NCBI GenBank assembly: GCA_030615435.1
Contig: JAUWZH010000208.1
Coordinates: forward strand, 1 to 5,030
Origin: Candidatus Brocadiaceae bacterium
GTDB taxonomy: Bacteria; Planctomycetota; Brocadiia; SM23-32
DNA length: 5,030 nt
Reading direction: 5' to 3'
Both the position numbers and the translations under genes were made by a program. Below, in pieces: positions 1 to 5,030 of the stretch (its first letter is position 1; every line of letters begins with the position of its first letter). The notes under the pieces were generated by a model. It ran no database searches and was not told the DNA's origin. It was given only the letters and a program-made list of their open reading frames with translations.

Positions 1-760
1 ACTGCTTGTCGTAGGAGAATGGAGAGCGGCCCGGCCGGTAAGAATCCGTCGGCCAGAACCGCGACGAATCGGGCGTTAGCACCTCGTCAACAAGCGTCAG
101 CGCCCCCTCGCACATCCCCCACTCGAACTTCGTGTCGGCGATGATGACCCCCCGCTGCGCCGCGTAGTCGGCGGCCGCCCGGTAGATGGCGATGGAGCGC
201 GAGCACAGCGTCTCCGCAACCTCCTTGCCGACCAGCTCCCCGGCGCGCTCCTGCGTGATGTTCTCGTCGTGGCCGCTCTGCGCCTTGGTGGCGGGAGTGA
301 ACATGGGCTGCGGAAGCCTGCCGGCCTCGCGCAGTCCCTCCGGCAGTTCGACGCCGCATACGCTGCCGCTGTCCATGTATTCGCGCCAGCCCGAGCCAGC
401 GAGGTAGCCTCGCACCACGCACTCGATGGGGATGACCTCCGCGCGGCGCACGAGCATGGCGCGTCCCCGCAACAGCTCCCCGTAGGGCGCCACCTCGGGC
501 CTCATCTCGCTCACCTCCGCCGTGAGCAGATGGTTCGGCGTGAGATCTCTCAGGTAGTCCAGCCAGAACAGAGTCAGCCTCGTGAGGACCTTCCCCTTCC
601 AGGGAATGCCGCTGCCCAGCACGCTGTCGTAGGCGCTGATCCTGTCGGTGGCCACGATCAGCAGGTCGGGCCCCACGCGGTAGATGTCGCGCACCTTGCC
701 CCGGTTGAACAGTTCCAGCCCTTCCAGATGCGTTTCCAGCAGTGGTTCGGGCATCTCCAT
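1..760 (-). CDS. purC: SAICAR synthase, 3' end outside window
   Basis: Phosphoribosylaminoimidazole-succinocarboxamide synthase. It joins CAIR and L-aspartate using ATP in cytosolic de novo purine synthesis. The 253 visible codons carry the family hallmarks: the N-terminal nucleotide-binding strand FNRGKVRDIY (18-27), DRISAYD (39-45), the first signature VIPIECVVRGYLAGSG (109-124), TPATKAQSGHDENI (155-168), and the second signature IADTKFEWG (207-215), with Trp where Phe is usual. The last visible residues, SYRPGRSPFSYDKQ, are typical of the long (about 290-300 aa) form, so roughly 40-50 residues lie beyond base 1. The start is ATG at 760; a second in-frame ATG lies at 754. Neither has a strong Shine-Dalgarno sequence, and the upstream frame stays open without another ATG, GTG or TTG start before about 830. 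It lies 163 bp downstream of the glycosyltransferase on the same strand and seems to have its own promoter. Nothing suggests damage. The function is certain from the motifs; only the exact start is open. Confidence 0.96.
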   Translation of the reverse strand, partial: MEMPEPLLETHLEGLELFNRGKVRDIYRVGPDLLIVATDRISAYDSVLGSGIPWKGKVLTRLTLFWLDYLRDLTPNHLLTAEVSEMRPEVAPYGELLRGRAMLVRRAEVIPIECVVRGYLAGSGWREYMDSGSVCGVELPEGLREAGRLPQPMFTPATKAQSGHDENITQERAGELVGKEVAETLCSRSIAIYRAAADYAAQRGVIIADTKFEWGMCEGALTLVDEVLTPDSSRFWPTDSYRPGRSPFSYDKQ

Positions 761-822
761 CGGTTGACTCGCGTTCCGAGCGAAGGAGGCTTCTTCACCA
801 GGTGCCCCGCCATCGTTCAGGA

Positions 823-851
823 ATGATAACGGTCGGGGCGGCGGAAGGCAA
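823..851 (-). promoter_or_regulatory. probable sigma70-type promoter of purC
   Basis: On the minus strand, TTGCCT (846-851) is followed by exactly 17 bp and then TATCAT (823-828). The -10 box is the same hexamer as in the radical SAM gene promoter. The -35 box matches four of six consensus bases. Transcription would start near 816, giving a leader of about 55 nt before the purC ATG at 760. This suggests purC is transcribed separately from the glycosyltransferase upstream. The evidence is sequence match only. Confidence 0.45.
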
Positions 852-917
852 ATCTGCGGGCAGCGGCCACCCTCCTTCTGCAAGATGCCCCTGAGACTAC
901 CACACCCGAGTGTCTCC

Positions 918-934
918 CGGGCGTCAGGCGCCCG
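918..934 (-). other. hairpin over the glycosyltransferase stop codon
   Basis: A perfect 6-bp GC-only stem (CGGGCG / CGCCCG) with a 5-nt loop that contains the TGA stop of the glycosyltransferase. It could stabilise the mRNA end or slow RNA polymerase. It has no following T tract, so it is not a standard intrinsic terminator. In DNA this GC-rich such stems also arise by chance. Confidence 0.25.
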
Positions 935-2024
935 CGAGACGGCAATAGAGCTCCTCGTAGGCCCTCACCATGCGCTCCACGGAGAGGCTTTCGACAACGT
1001 GCGCCCGGGCGCGCTCGGCGAGGCTGCGCCGGCGTTCCGGATCGCCGAGCAAGGAAAGCACCGCCTCGGCAAACGCTCGGCTGTCTCCCCTCGGCACCAG
1101 GACGCCCGTCTCTCCGTCCCGCACCAGGTCCACCGTGCCCGGAGCATCGGTCGCCACCACTGGAACCCCGACGTACATGGCCTCCATGACGCAGTTCGGC
1201 AGCCCTTCGTAGTCAGACGCCAACAGAAGAACGTCGCTCTCCGCGAGCAGCGCGGGAACGTCCTCGACCCGCCCGGGCATCAAGACGCGCCCCTGAAGGC
1301 CGAGGCGGGCAATCAGGTGCTCCAGGCCGGGCCTCGCCGGGCCCTCCCCGGCGATGGTCAGGCGCGCCTCTGGAAAGACCGCTGCTACGCGCACCATCGC
1401 CCGCAGGATCACGTCGTAGCGCTTCTGCGGGTAGAGCCGCCCCACCGCTGCCAGTCGCGGCGCGGGACCGACCTCTGCACAGGCGCCCAACGCCCTGGCG
1501 GGAAACCCCGCCGGGTCGAACGCGCTCGGGATGGTTTCGATGAGAGGAACCCGAATGCCCGCGCTGCGCAGCCATCGGGCGACCGAGGACGAGTTCGCAA
1601 CGATGCTGTCGCTGAAGTGCGCCAGGACCCGGTCCACCCCCAGCCGAACGGGCCCCTTCCATTCGTCCACGCAGAGCTCATCGGCAATCACCCGCTTCAC
1701 ACCTGCAAGCCGGGCGGCCGCGCGCCCGTAAGCGTTGGCCGTGAACAGCCAGGTCTGCACCACGTCGGGGTGGCGGCGCTTCAGCACGCGGACCATGCGC
1801 AAGAGGCACGACGGGGACACTGAACGCCCCTTGCCGATCACCTCGCAAGGGATGCCGTGCTGTTCCAGCACCGCCTGATAGGGGCCGCCCCGAGTGATCG
1901 CCATGACGGAAGGCTCGAATCGTGCGCGGTCGAGATGGGTGGCGAGCAGCACGAGCTGCTTCTCCGCGCCCCCCGGCTCGAGGGTGGCGATGACCATGCA
2001 GACGCTGATCATGTCGGTTCTCAC
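924..2024 (-). CDS. GT4 family glycosyltransferase
   Basis: A 366-aa retaining glycosyltransferase with the GT-B fold, complete and of normal length. It would transfer a sugar from a nucleotide-sugar donor to a glycan or lipid-linked acceptor at the inner face of the membrane. The N-terminal Rossmann domain has the acceptor-side GGAEKQ (18-23) and HPDVVQTWLF (85-94). The C-terminal donor domain has VGRLYPQKRYD (194-204), with the basic pair K201/R202, then IAGEGP (224-229), and the E-x7-E motif E273/E281 in DYEGLPNCVMEA. There is no signal peptide or membrane span. The start is GTG at 2024, with GGTAGGG just upstream; ATG at 2012 (residue 5) is an alternative without a good ribosome binding site. 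The GTG overlaps the stop of the preceding 35-codon ORF as GTGA, which favours coupled translation. GT4 enzymes with a GGAE start are common in capsule, O-antigen and exopolysaccharide loci. The actual sugar and acceptor cannot be read from sequence. Confidence 0.93.
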   Translation of the reverse strand: MRTDMISVCMVIATLEPGGAEKQLVLLATHLDRARFEPSVMAITRGGPYQAVLEQHGIPCEVIGKGRSVSPSCLLRMVRVLKRRHPDVVQTWLFTANAYGRAAARLAGVKRVIADELCVDEWKGPVRLGVDRVLAHFSDSIVANSSSVARWLRSAGIRVPLIETIPSAFDPAGFPARALGACAEVGPAPRLAAVGRLYPQKRYDVILRAMVRVAAVFPEARLTIAGEGPARPGLEHLIARLGLQGRVLMPGRVEDVPALLAESDVLLLASDYEGLPNCVMEAMYVGVPVVATDAPGTVDLVRDGETGVLVPRGDSRAFAEAVLSLLGDPERRRSLAERARAHVVESLSVERMVRAYEELYCRLAGA

Positions 2025-2128
2025 TGCCCTACCGGTTTCTTAAGGTGGAAGACTGCCGAGCCGGTCGCGCAGGGACTCTTTGGCAGCCAATTTTCCCCGA
2101 ACGAGAAGCTGATCTCCTCATCGGCCAT
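2021..2128 (-). pseudogene. 35-codon ORF, likely relic of a class I methyltransferase
   Basis: ATG at 2128 opens 35 codons beginning MADEEISFSFGENW and ending at a TGA inside the GTGA overlap with the glycosyltransferase start. It lies 15 nt after the stop of the dehydrogenase relic; a G-rich run about 8 nt upstream may serve as ribosome binding site. The SFGENW opening recalls the N-terminus of a group of SAM methyltransferases, where it precedes a helix and then a LDIGCGSG SAM loop. After the Trp, a shifted frame reads AAKESLRDRLGSLPP, which resembles the helix usually found about 15-20 residues further on. That suggests a deletion plus frameshift that removed the rest of the gene, including the SAM loop. 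The homology is from memory of family patterns, not from an alignment. Alternatively it is a real short ORF that only couples translation into the glycosyltransferase. Confidence 0.4.
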
Positions 2129-2143
2129 GACAGGGGCCCCCCA

Positions 2144-2548
2144 TCAGCCCCCGGCGCACCCCGAACAAACCCCCCGCAGGACCTCTCGAACGTACGTTTC
2201 GTCCACCGGGACCGGGTTGGCTCGAGCCGAGCCGCTCGGCAGTGCATCGTCCATGATCCGCCGCTCCCAGCCGGGGTCGGGGTAGGGTCCAAGCGCCGTC
2301 GGCAGGTCGAGCACCTCAAGCAGTTCCCGGACCTTCTGCACCGGGTCGCACCCCATCGCTTCGCCGAGCCGGCTGTACTTGTGCGGGACGGCCGCCGCGT
2401 TCAGCGCAAGCACGTGGGGCAGCAAGAGCGCACAGACGACCCCGTGCGGCAACCCGTACAGCAGGCCCACTGGGTGCGCCAGTCCGTGCACGGCGCCCGG
2501 GCCCAGCCAGACGTTGCGCGGGAAACTCAGCTTCACGCTCTCACGCAT
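2144..2548 (-). pseudogene. iron-containing alcohol dehydrogenase with internal deletion
   Basis: A 134-codon remnant of a group III (Fe-dependent) alcohol dehydrogenase, normally about 380-400 aa. Residues 5-20 (VKLSFPRNVWLGPGAV) match the family's first strand, usually of the form F..P..V.FGPGAL. Residues 18-50 match the start of the C-terminal metal domain (GAVHGLAHPVG ... LPHGVVCALLLPH). His21 and His35 keep the 14-residue spacing of two of the metal ligands, and His25 is the conserved catalytic-site His. Residues 105-122, SGSARANPVPVDETYVRE, form the usual C-terminus. Missing are the NAD(P)-binding domain with its GGGS loop and the Asp and His ligands before it, about 240 residues. The junction falls in GAV, shared by both parts, so the deletion is in frame. 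The start is ATG 2548 with GGAAGG 7 nt upstream. Such a protein could not bind NAD, so I call it a pseudogene; an assembly error is the alternative. Confidence 0.8.
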
Positions 2549-2555
2549 GGCTTCG

Positions 2556-2561
2556 CCTTCC
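2556..2561 (-). promoter_or_regulatory. ribosome binding site of the dehydrogenase relic
   Basis: GGAAGG on the minus strand lies 7 nt before the ATG at 2548. It decides the start: the open frame continues upstream to 2905, but that stretch is lower in GC and resembles no protein, whereas the sequence from 2548 matches the true N-terminus of the dehydrogenase family. Confidence 0.7.
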
Positions 2562-2768
2562 AGTCGCAAAAAGCGCACCGGCAACTGACCCCGGCGTATG
2601 CTCTCGCACTTCTTGCCCCGGTGCTTGGAACCAGGGGGAACAGAAGCTTCAAACTCCTTGAGAAGGAGCACAGTCGGCCGTTGATTCAAAAGAGGGTTGG
2701 ACTCATCCACAATTCTATGGCCGCAGCGGGTTCCCCTGCAAGGGCGTGTTCGGCAAGGAACGGAGTTT

Positions 2769-2794
2769 TCAGTGGATTGCCCCCATTCAGGACA
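2769..2794 (-). repeat. left copy of transposon-end-like repeat
   Basis: Plus-strand TCAGTGGA, 11 bp, CAGGAC, then A. The same two blocks with the same 11-bp spacing, and a shared CCC in the spacer, recur at 4922-4946 in the same orientation. Read on the minus strand it begins TGTCCTG and continues to TCCACTGAAAA. This recalls the multiple terminal repeats of IS21-family elements, which start with TG. No istA or istB remnant is visible. The repeat pair is seen; the IS21 link is inference. Confidence 0.4.
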
Positions 2795-2798
2795 ATGT

Positions 2799-2816
2799 GG
2801 CGCTGAGGAAAGCGCC
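2799..2816. other. GC-rich hairpin upstream of the radical SAM promoter
   Basis: A perfect inverted repeat GGCGCT / AGCGCC with a 6-nt loop, 58 bp upstream of the -35 box. There is no T tract on either side, so it is not a standard terminator. It could be a protein-binding site or a remnant of an element end. Confidence 0.25.
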
Positions 2817-2873
2817 GGCGGAGGCGATTCCATGCCTGTTCGAGCGGCCAACTCACAATACGGCCCGAGGTGC

Positions 2874-2902
2874 TTGACAGACCAACACAGTATCTGTATC
2901 AT
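2874..2902 (+). promoter_or_regulatory. sigma70-type promoter of the radical SAM/methyltransferase unit
   Basis: A perfect -35 TTGACA (2874-2879), the ideal 17-bp spacer, and TATCAT (2897-2902), five of six to the -10 consensus. Transcription should start near 2909, giving a leader of about 70 nt before the ATG at 2978. The spacer carries an 11-bp inverted repeat ACAG-TAT-CTGT (2887-2897) that reaches into the -10 box and could be an operator. This is the strongest promoter match in the window. Confidence 0.7.
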
Positions 2903-2977
2903 CACGCCGCCACAGGATGAAGGCCATAGGTGCTGGTGGCTGACGGAGATGTCGGCTCAAAGGAGTCGGGCTGCGAA

Positions 2978-4054
2978 ATGAATCTGAAGCCTTTCTACGC
3001 CAAAGGGTGGATCATCTCGAAAGCTTGGGTCATTTCAGACCCGAGAATCCTGTACCGAATCCTCCGCGGCGCTTTCCGAGCCGTTGTGCTCAGGAAGAAC
3101 ACCCTGAGAACAATAGATATCCTGCCAACATTCGACTGTCAGGCAAAGTGCAAGATGTGTGGGGTGACCAAGTTCAAAAGACGCAAGGAGAACTTACTCA
3201 CGTTGGCGGATTATGAATCCATAGCCGAACAGGCAGCCAAGATGGGCGCGGTTGCTGCGACCCTTCTCGGAGGAGAGCCACTGCTCGCGAAGAACATAGA
3301 GGATGTCATTCGCATATTCAAGTCCCGCCACTTCTCCGTCGCCCTTGTAAGCAACGGCATCGCCCTTACCAGAGACTATGCCAGAAGGCTTCGTTCAGCA
3401 GGATTAGATTGGATCCATTTCAGTCTGGAGAGTCTCGACGAGAAGTTCAACGACGAGCGGAGAGGGTTTCCAGGCCAATCTCAAAAGGTTATGGAAGCCA
3501 TACGAATGAGCAAGGACGAAGGCCTGCCTGTCGGGTTGTGCACATTGTTCGTTCCCGGGGAAATGGATCGGTGCGTAGAATTGATCGAGTACTGCGAGAA
3601 GAACGATCTCCGTGCAAGCTTGCCTACCATAGTTGCTGTGGGCGCTGCAGAAGACATCGTACCCGCTTCCGAGGAACATTACCAGCAGGTACTGGGATTA
3701 CTGAAACGGTACCGTCACACGGCCATTGACTGGGCCTTCTCATACTTTTTCAGGCCTCGTTGCCCGGCAGGAAAAGAAAAGCTCGCGATTACGTGCTATG
3801 GGGACGTACTGGGATGTTCCTTGAACCACATCTCATTCGGCAACGTAAAGCAGGAGCCTTTGAGGAAAATATGGGAAAGAGCCGGGCGATTCTCCCAGTT
3901 CAGGAAAAACACGGACCGATGCATCGCTGCATTCGACCGCTATCACATAGAAAACTATCTTTCGCCAATTGCTCATCTCGATGAGAGCCCCGTATACTTC
4001 AAGGATCATCCCAATATAACAGTGGAAACGGAACCCGCGTTGTTCTCAGAATAA
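2978..4054 (+). CDS. radical SAM enzyme with reduced SPASM/twitch-like domain
   Basis: A 358-aa radical SAM protein. The C-x3-C-x2-C motif (Cys54, Cys58, Cys61 in FDCQAKCKMC) would bind the 4Fe-4S cluster that cleaves SAM to a 5'-deoxyadenosyl radical. GGEP (98-101) contacts the SAM amino group, and VSNG (124-127) and HFSLES (147-152) are later strands of the partial TIM barrel. The C-terminal part has CPAG (262-265), ITCYGDVLGC (271-280), FGNV..EPLRKIWE (287-300) and a final Cys315. This is the layout of a SPASM-type domain with only four cysteines, enough for at most one auxiliary cluster. Such enzymes modify peptides, sugars or cofactor precursors; the substrate here is unknown. The start is ATG 2978, with AAAGGAG 12 nt upstream. 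GTG 2930, with GAAGG 6 nt upstream, would add 16 unremarkable residues. Base composition is far lower in GC than the left-hand genes. It is followed after 62 bp by a methyltransferase, probably co-transcribed. Confidence 0.9.
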   Translation: MNLKPFYAKGWIISKAWVISDPRILYRILRGAFRAVVLRKNTLRTIDILPTFDCQAKCKMCGVTKFKRRKENLLTLADYESIAEQAAKMGAVAATLLGGEPLLAKNIEDVIRIFKSRHFSVALVSNGIALTRDYARRLRSAGLDWIHFSLESLDEKFNDERRGFPGQSQKVMEAIRMSKDEGLPVGLCTLFVPGEMDRCVELIEYCEKNDLRASLPTIVAVGAAEDIVPASEEHYQQVLGLLKRYRHTAIDWAFSYFFRPRCPAGKEKLAITCYGDVLGCSLNHISFGNVKQEPLRKIWERAGRFSQFRKNTDRCIAAFDRYHIENYLSPIAHLDESPVYFKDHPNITVETEPALFSE

Positions 4055-4116
4055 GCCAAGCCGAGACCTGCCTCCCCGTCACGCTCAAGAGGACCTGTAG
4101 TCGAGGCCACGAAGCG

Positions 4117-4791
4117 ATGCTTCACACGATGAGAAACTTGTGGCAACGTCTCGCTTCATATTTGATAAGGATCGCACAGAAATACGGTCCGCATAAAGTA
4201 AAGGTCATGGGCAGGACTTACGTCGTCCCTGAAGAGGTATTCAACCCGAAGTTCTACGTTACCAGCGAATTCATGGCAAGACACATAAGCGTAAGCCCTG
4301 ATGATGAGGTATTGGATATGGGAACAGGCTCGGGCATTCAGGCGATTACCGCAGGACAGGTGGCTCGCAAGGTCGTCGCCGTGGACATCAACCCGCAGGC
4401 TGTTCGGTGTACGAGAGAAAACGTCAGGAGGAACGGACTGGAGAGCACTATCTCGGTGCTCCAGGGAGACCTTTTCTCCCCCTTGCCGCCGGACGCGACG
4501 TTCGATGTCATCATTCTTACACCTCCCTATCTGGAGGGGAGACCGAGAAGCGAGTTCGATTATTCCTTATATGATCCCAAGAAATCACTCGCGACGAGAT
4601 TCCTCAAGGAAGCAAAGAGTTATCTCAATCCGAACGGCTACGTTCAGATGGTTTACTCATCCATCGCAGAGCCGGAGCGTCTTCTGACAATGGCGACTGA
4701 GCTCGGCTGGGACCACAGTGTCGTTGCCGAGAAAAGGGGGTTGTTTGAAACTTTCCTTATTTGGAAGCTGACTCCGAGGAGTGGAGGCTGA
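4117..4791 (+). CDS. PrmC/HemK-like class I SAM methyltransferase
   Basis: A 224-aa Rossmann-fold methyltransferase. Motif I is VLDMGTGSGIQAI (65-77), the acidic ribose-binding residue is Asp90 (VAVDIN, 87-92), GDLF lies at 117-120, and ILTPPY is at 133-138. The x-PPY motif places it with the MTS/HemK-type enzymes that methylate the amide of Gln in release factors, or N atoms of proteins and nucleic acids. Those usually have NPPY or DPPY, and Thr135 here replaces the residue that holds the target nitrogen. The N-terminal 50 residues (basic, with KVKVMGRTYVV) are too short for the PrmC recognition domain, so it is probably not the housekeeping PrmC. The start is ATG 4117, with GAGG 10 nt upstream; ATG 4129 is an in-frame alternative. 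It lies 62 bp after the radical SAM gene on the same strand, with no terminator between, and shares its low GC. The two probably act on one substrate or pathway, but this is inference. Confidence 0.88.
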   Translation: MLHTMRNLWQRLASYLIRIAQKYGPHKVKVMGRTYVVPEEVFNPKFYVTSEFMARHISVSPDDEVLDMGTGSGIQAITAGQVARKVVAVDINPQAVRCTRENVRRNGLESTISVLQGDLFSPLPPDATFDVIILTPPYLEGRPRSEFDYSLYDPKKSLATRFLKEAKSYLNPNGYVQMVYSSIAEPERLLTMATELGWDHSVVAEKRGLFETFLIWKLTPRSGG

Positions 4792-4820
4792 AGCGTTATT
4801 GGCACGGCCTCGCTCTGTGG

Positions 4821-4829
4821 AGTGGAGAT
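4821..4829 (-). repeat. short partial copy of the flank repeat
   Basis: AGTGGAGAT here is identical to 4924-4932, 103 bp further on, and is followed by CACC rather than TTCCC. On the minus strand it reads GGTGATCTCCACT. Two spaced copies of a short repeat near one end would fit the multi-repeat ends of IS21-like elements. Nine bases alone could also recur by chance. Confidence 0.25.
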
Positions 4830-4901
4830 CACCATATTCTATCCTAACAGCCCGTCACAAGAATCCCCCGAAGGTTTGGGACCCGTCGGCGACACTGCCG
4901 G

Positions 4902-4920
4902 GAGGGCCGGCTCCGGCCTC
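4902..4920 (+). terminator. possible terminator hairpin after the methyltransferase
   Basis: GAGG-G-CCG, loop GCTC, CGG-CCTC: seven paired bases with one bulged G, 110 nt after the methyltransferase stop. It is the only compact hairpin I find downstream of the unit. No T tract follows, so a role as an intrinsic terminator is doubtful. Confidence 0.25.
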
Positions 4921-4921
4921 C

Positions 4922-4946
4922 TCAGTGGAGATTTCCCGAACAGGAC
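4922..4946 (-). repeat. right copy of transposon-end-like repeat
   Basis: Plus-strand TCAGTGGA, 11 bp, CAGGAC, with the same orientation, spacing and central CCC as the left copy at 2769-2793. The two copies share 17 of 25 positions. They lie about 2.15 kb apart and bracket the promoter, the radical SAM gene and the methyltransferase. Minus-strand reading is GTCCTG, TTC, GGG, then TCCACTGA. The pair is seen directly; its origin as insertion-sequence ends is inference. Confidence 0.4.
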
Positions 4947-5030
4947 GGAGACAGCAGGATTTGTACCGCTCGCCCCGCAGTGTATGCCCTAATCGGGGAC
5001 TCGCCAACGCTCTGGTGTCCTGCATTCCGG

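Larger units (their letters stand above)
2549..2873. other. divergent intergenic region at the compositional boundary
   Basis: About 325 bp without a recognisable gene between the minus-strand dehydrogenase relic and the plus-strand radical SAM promoter. GC drops to about 50% (the line at 2641 gives 30/60), against 70% and more in the glycosyltransferase. Both strands have long open frames here, but their translations are rich in Arg, Pro and Ser and match nothing I know. It contains a short hairpin CTCCTT-GAG-AAGGAG (2654-2668), a second hairpin (2799-2816) and a repeat that looks like a transposon end (2769-2794). A weak minus-strand promoter candidate for the relic operon is TTGCAG (2736-2741), 18 bp, TAGAAT (2712-2717). 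The left operon must start in or before this region, so its original promoter may have been replaced. Confidence 0.5.
4792..5030. other. non-coding 3' flank with repeats
   Basis: No ORF with recognisable protein character on either strand through the window end. It carries AGTGGAGAT at 4821-4829 and again at 4924-4932; the second lies inside the longer repeat shared with the left flank. A hairpin lies between them. An inverted GTCCTG occurs at 5017-5022. The content fits a scar of past insertions better than a gene. Confidence 0.5.

Noticed and set aside
885..1823. 312-codon plus-strand open frame
   Set aside because: It lies antisense to the glycosyltransferase. The translation is rich in Arg, His, Pro and Ala with no domain, as expected from the complement of GC-rich coding DNA.
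2712..2741. Minus-strand promoter TTGCAG, 18 bp, TAGAAT for the relic operon
   Set aside because: The -35 box matches only three of six bases and the spacer is off optimum; too weak to list as its own feature.
2045..2806. 253-codon plus-strand open frame
   Set aside because: It runs antisense to the dehydrogenase relic and across the low-GC spacer. It has no recognisable protein features.
2549..2905. Upstream extension of the dehydrogenase frame (119 more codons)
   Set aside because: It is open by chance. The composition differs from the relic, no family similarity is seen, and a clear ribosome binding site and family-typical N-terminus mark ATG 2548 as the start.
4055..4116. Possible RiPP precursor peptide between the radical SAM and methyltransferase genes
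   Set aside because: The 62-bp gap has no start codon with a meaningful ORF, and none is found in 4792-5030 either, so peptide maturation is not supported by this window.
5016..5030. TGTCCTGCATTCCGG at the window edge as an inverted partner of the flank repeats
   Set aside because: Only GTCCTG matches. The conserved GGG block is absent at the expected place and the sequence ends, so it cannot be assessed.

Overview
The window looks like bacterial chromosomal DNA from a high-GC organism. It has Shine-Dalgarno-type starts, sigma70-like promoters and no introns. I cannot name the taxon. The long-form SAICAR synthase and the GC-rich genes would fit several phyla (for example Actinobacteriota, Chloroflexota, Planctomycetota or Armatimonadota), and nothing seen here decides between them. 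There are no rRNA, tRNA or CRISPR elements.

Left part (1-2548, all minus strand, very GC-rich; two lines counted by hand gave 70% and 78%). Read in the direction of transcription, right to left: (a) an iron-containing alcohol dehydrogenase reduced to 134 codons by an in-frame internal deletion that joins the extreme N-terminus to the C-terminal metal-binding domain (2144-2548); (b) a 35-codon ORF that looks like the broken start of a class I methyltransferase (2021-2128), whose stop overlaps the next start as GTGA; (c) an intact GT4 family glycosyltransferase (924-2024); (d) purC, the purine-synthesis SAICAR synthase, with its own probable promoter and with its 3' end beyond base 1.

Middle (2549-2977). 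This is a divergent intergenic region of about 430 bp. GC content drops here. It holds the ribosome binding site of the dehydrogenase relic, two small hairpins, one copy of a transposon-end-like repeat, and a near-consensus promoter (TTGACA, 17 bp, TATCAT) firing rightward.

Right part (2978-4791, plus strand, about 45-50% GC in the lines counted). This is a two-gene unit: a radical SAM enzyme with a reduced SPASM/twitch-like C-terminus, then a PrmC/HemK-like class I SAM methyltransferase with TPPY in place of the usual NPPY. Both use S-adenosylmethionine and are 62 bp apart, so they probably form one transcription unit. Their common substrate is unknown. No precursor peptide or maturase partner is visible.

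End (4792-5030). Non-coding, with further copies of the repeat seen left of the cassette and one GC-rich hairpin.

The simplest reading is that a foreign, lower-GC radical SAM/methyltransferase cassette sits beside a decaying GC-rich operon. Related repeats on both sides of the cassette resemble insertion-sequence ends. The most interesting objects are this cassette and the two adjacent deletion relics. I do not see a complete new multi-gene system in the window.
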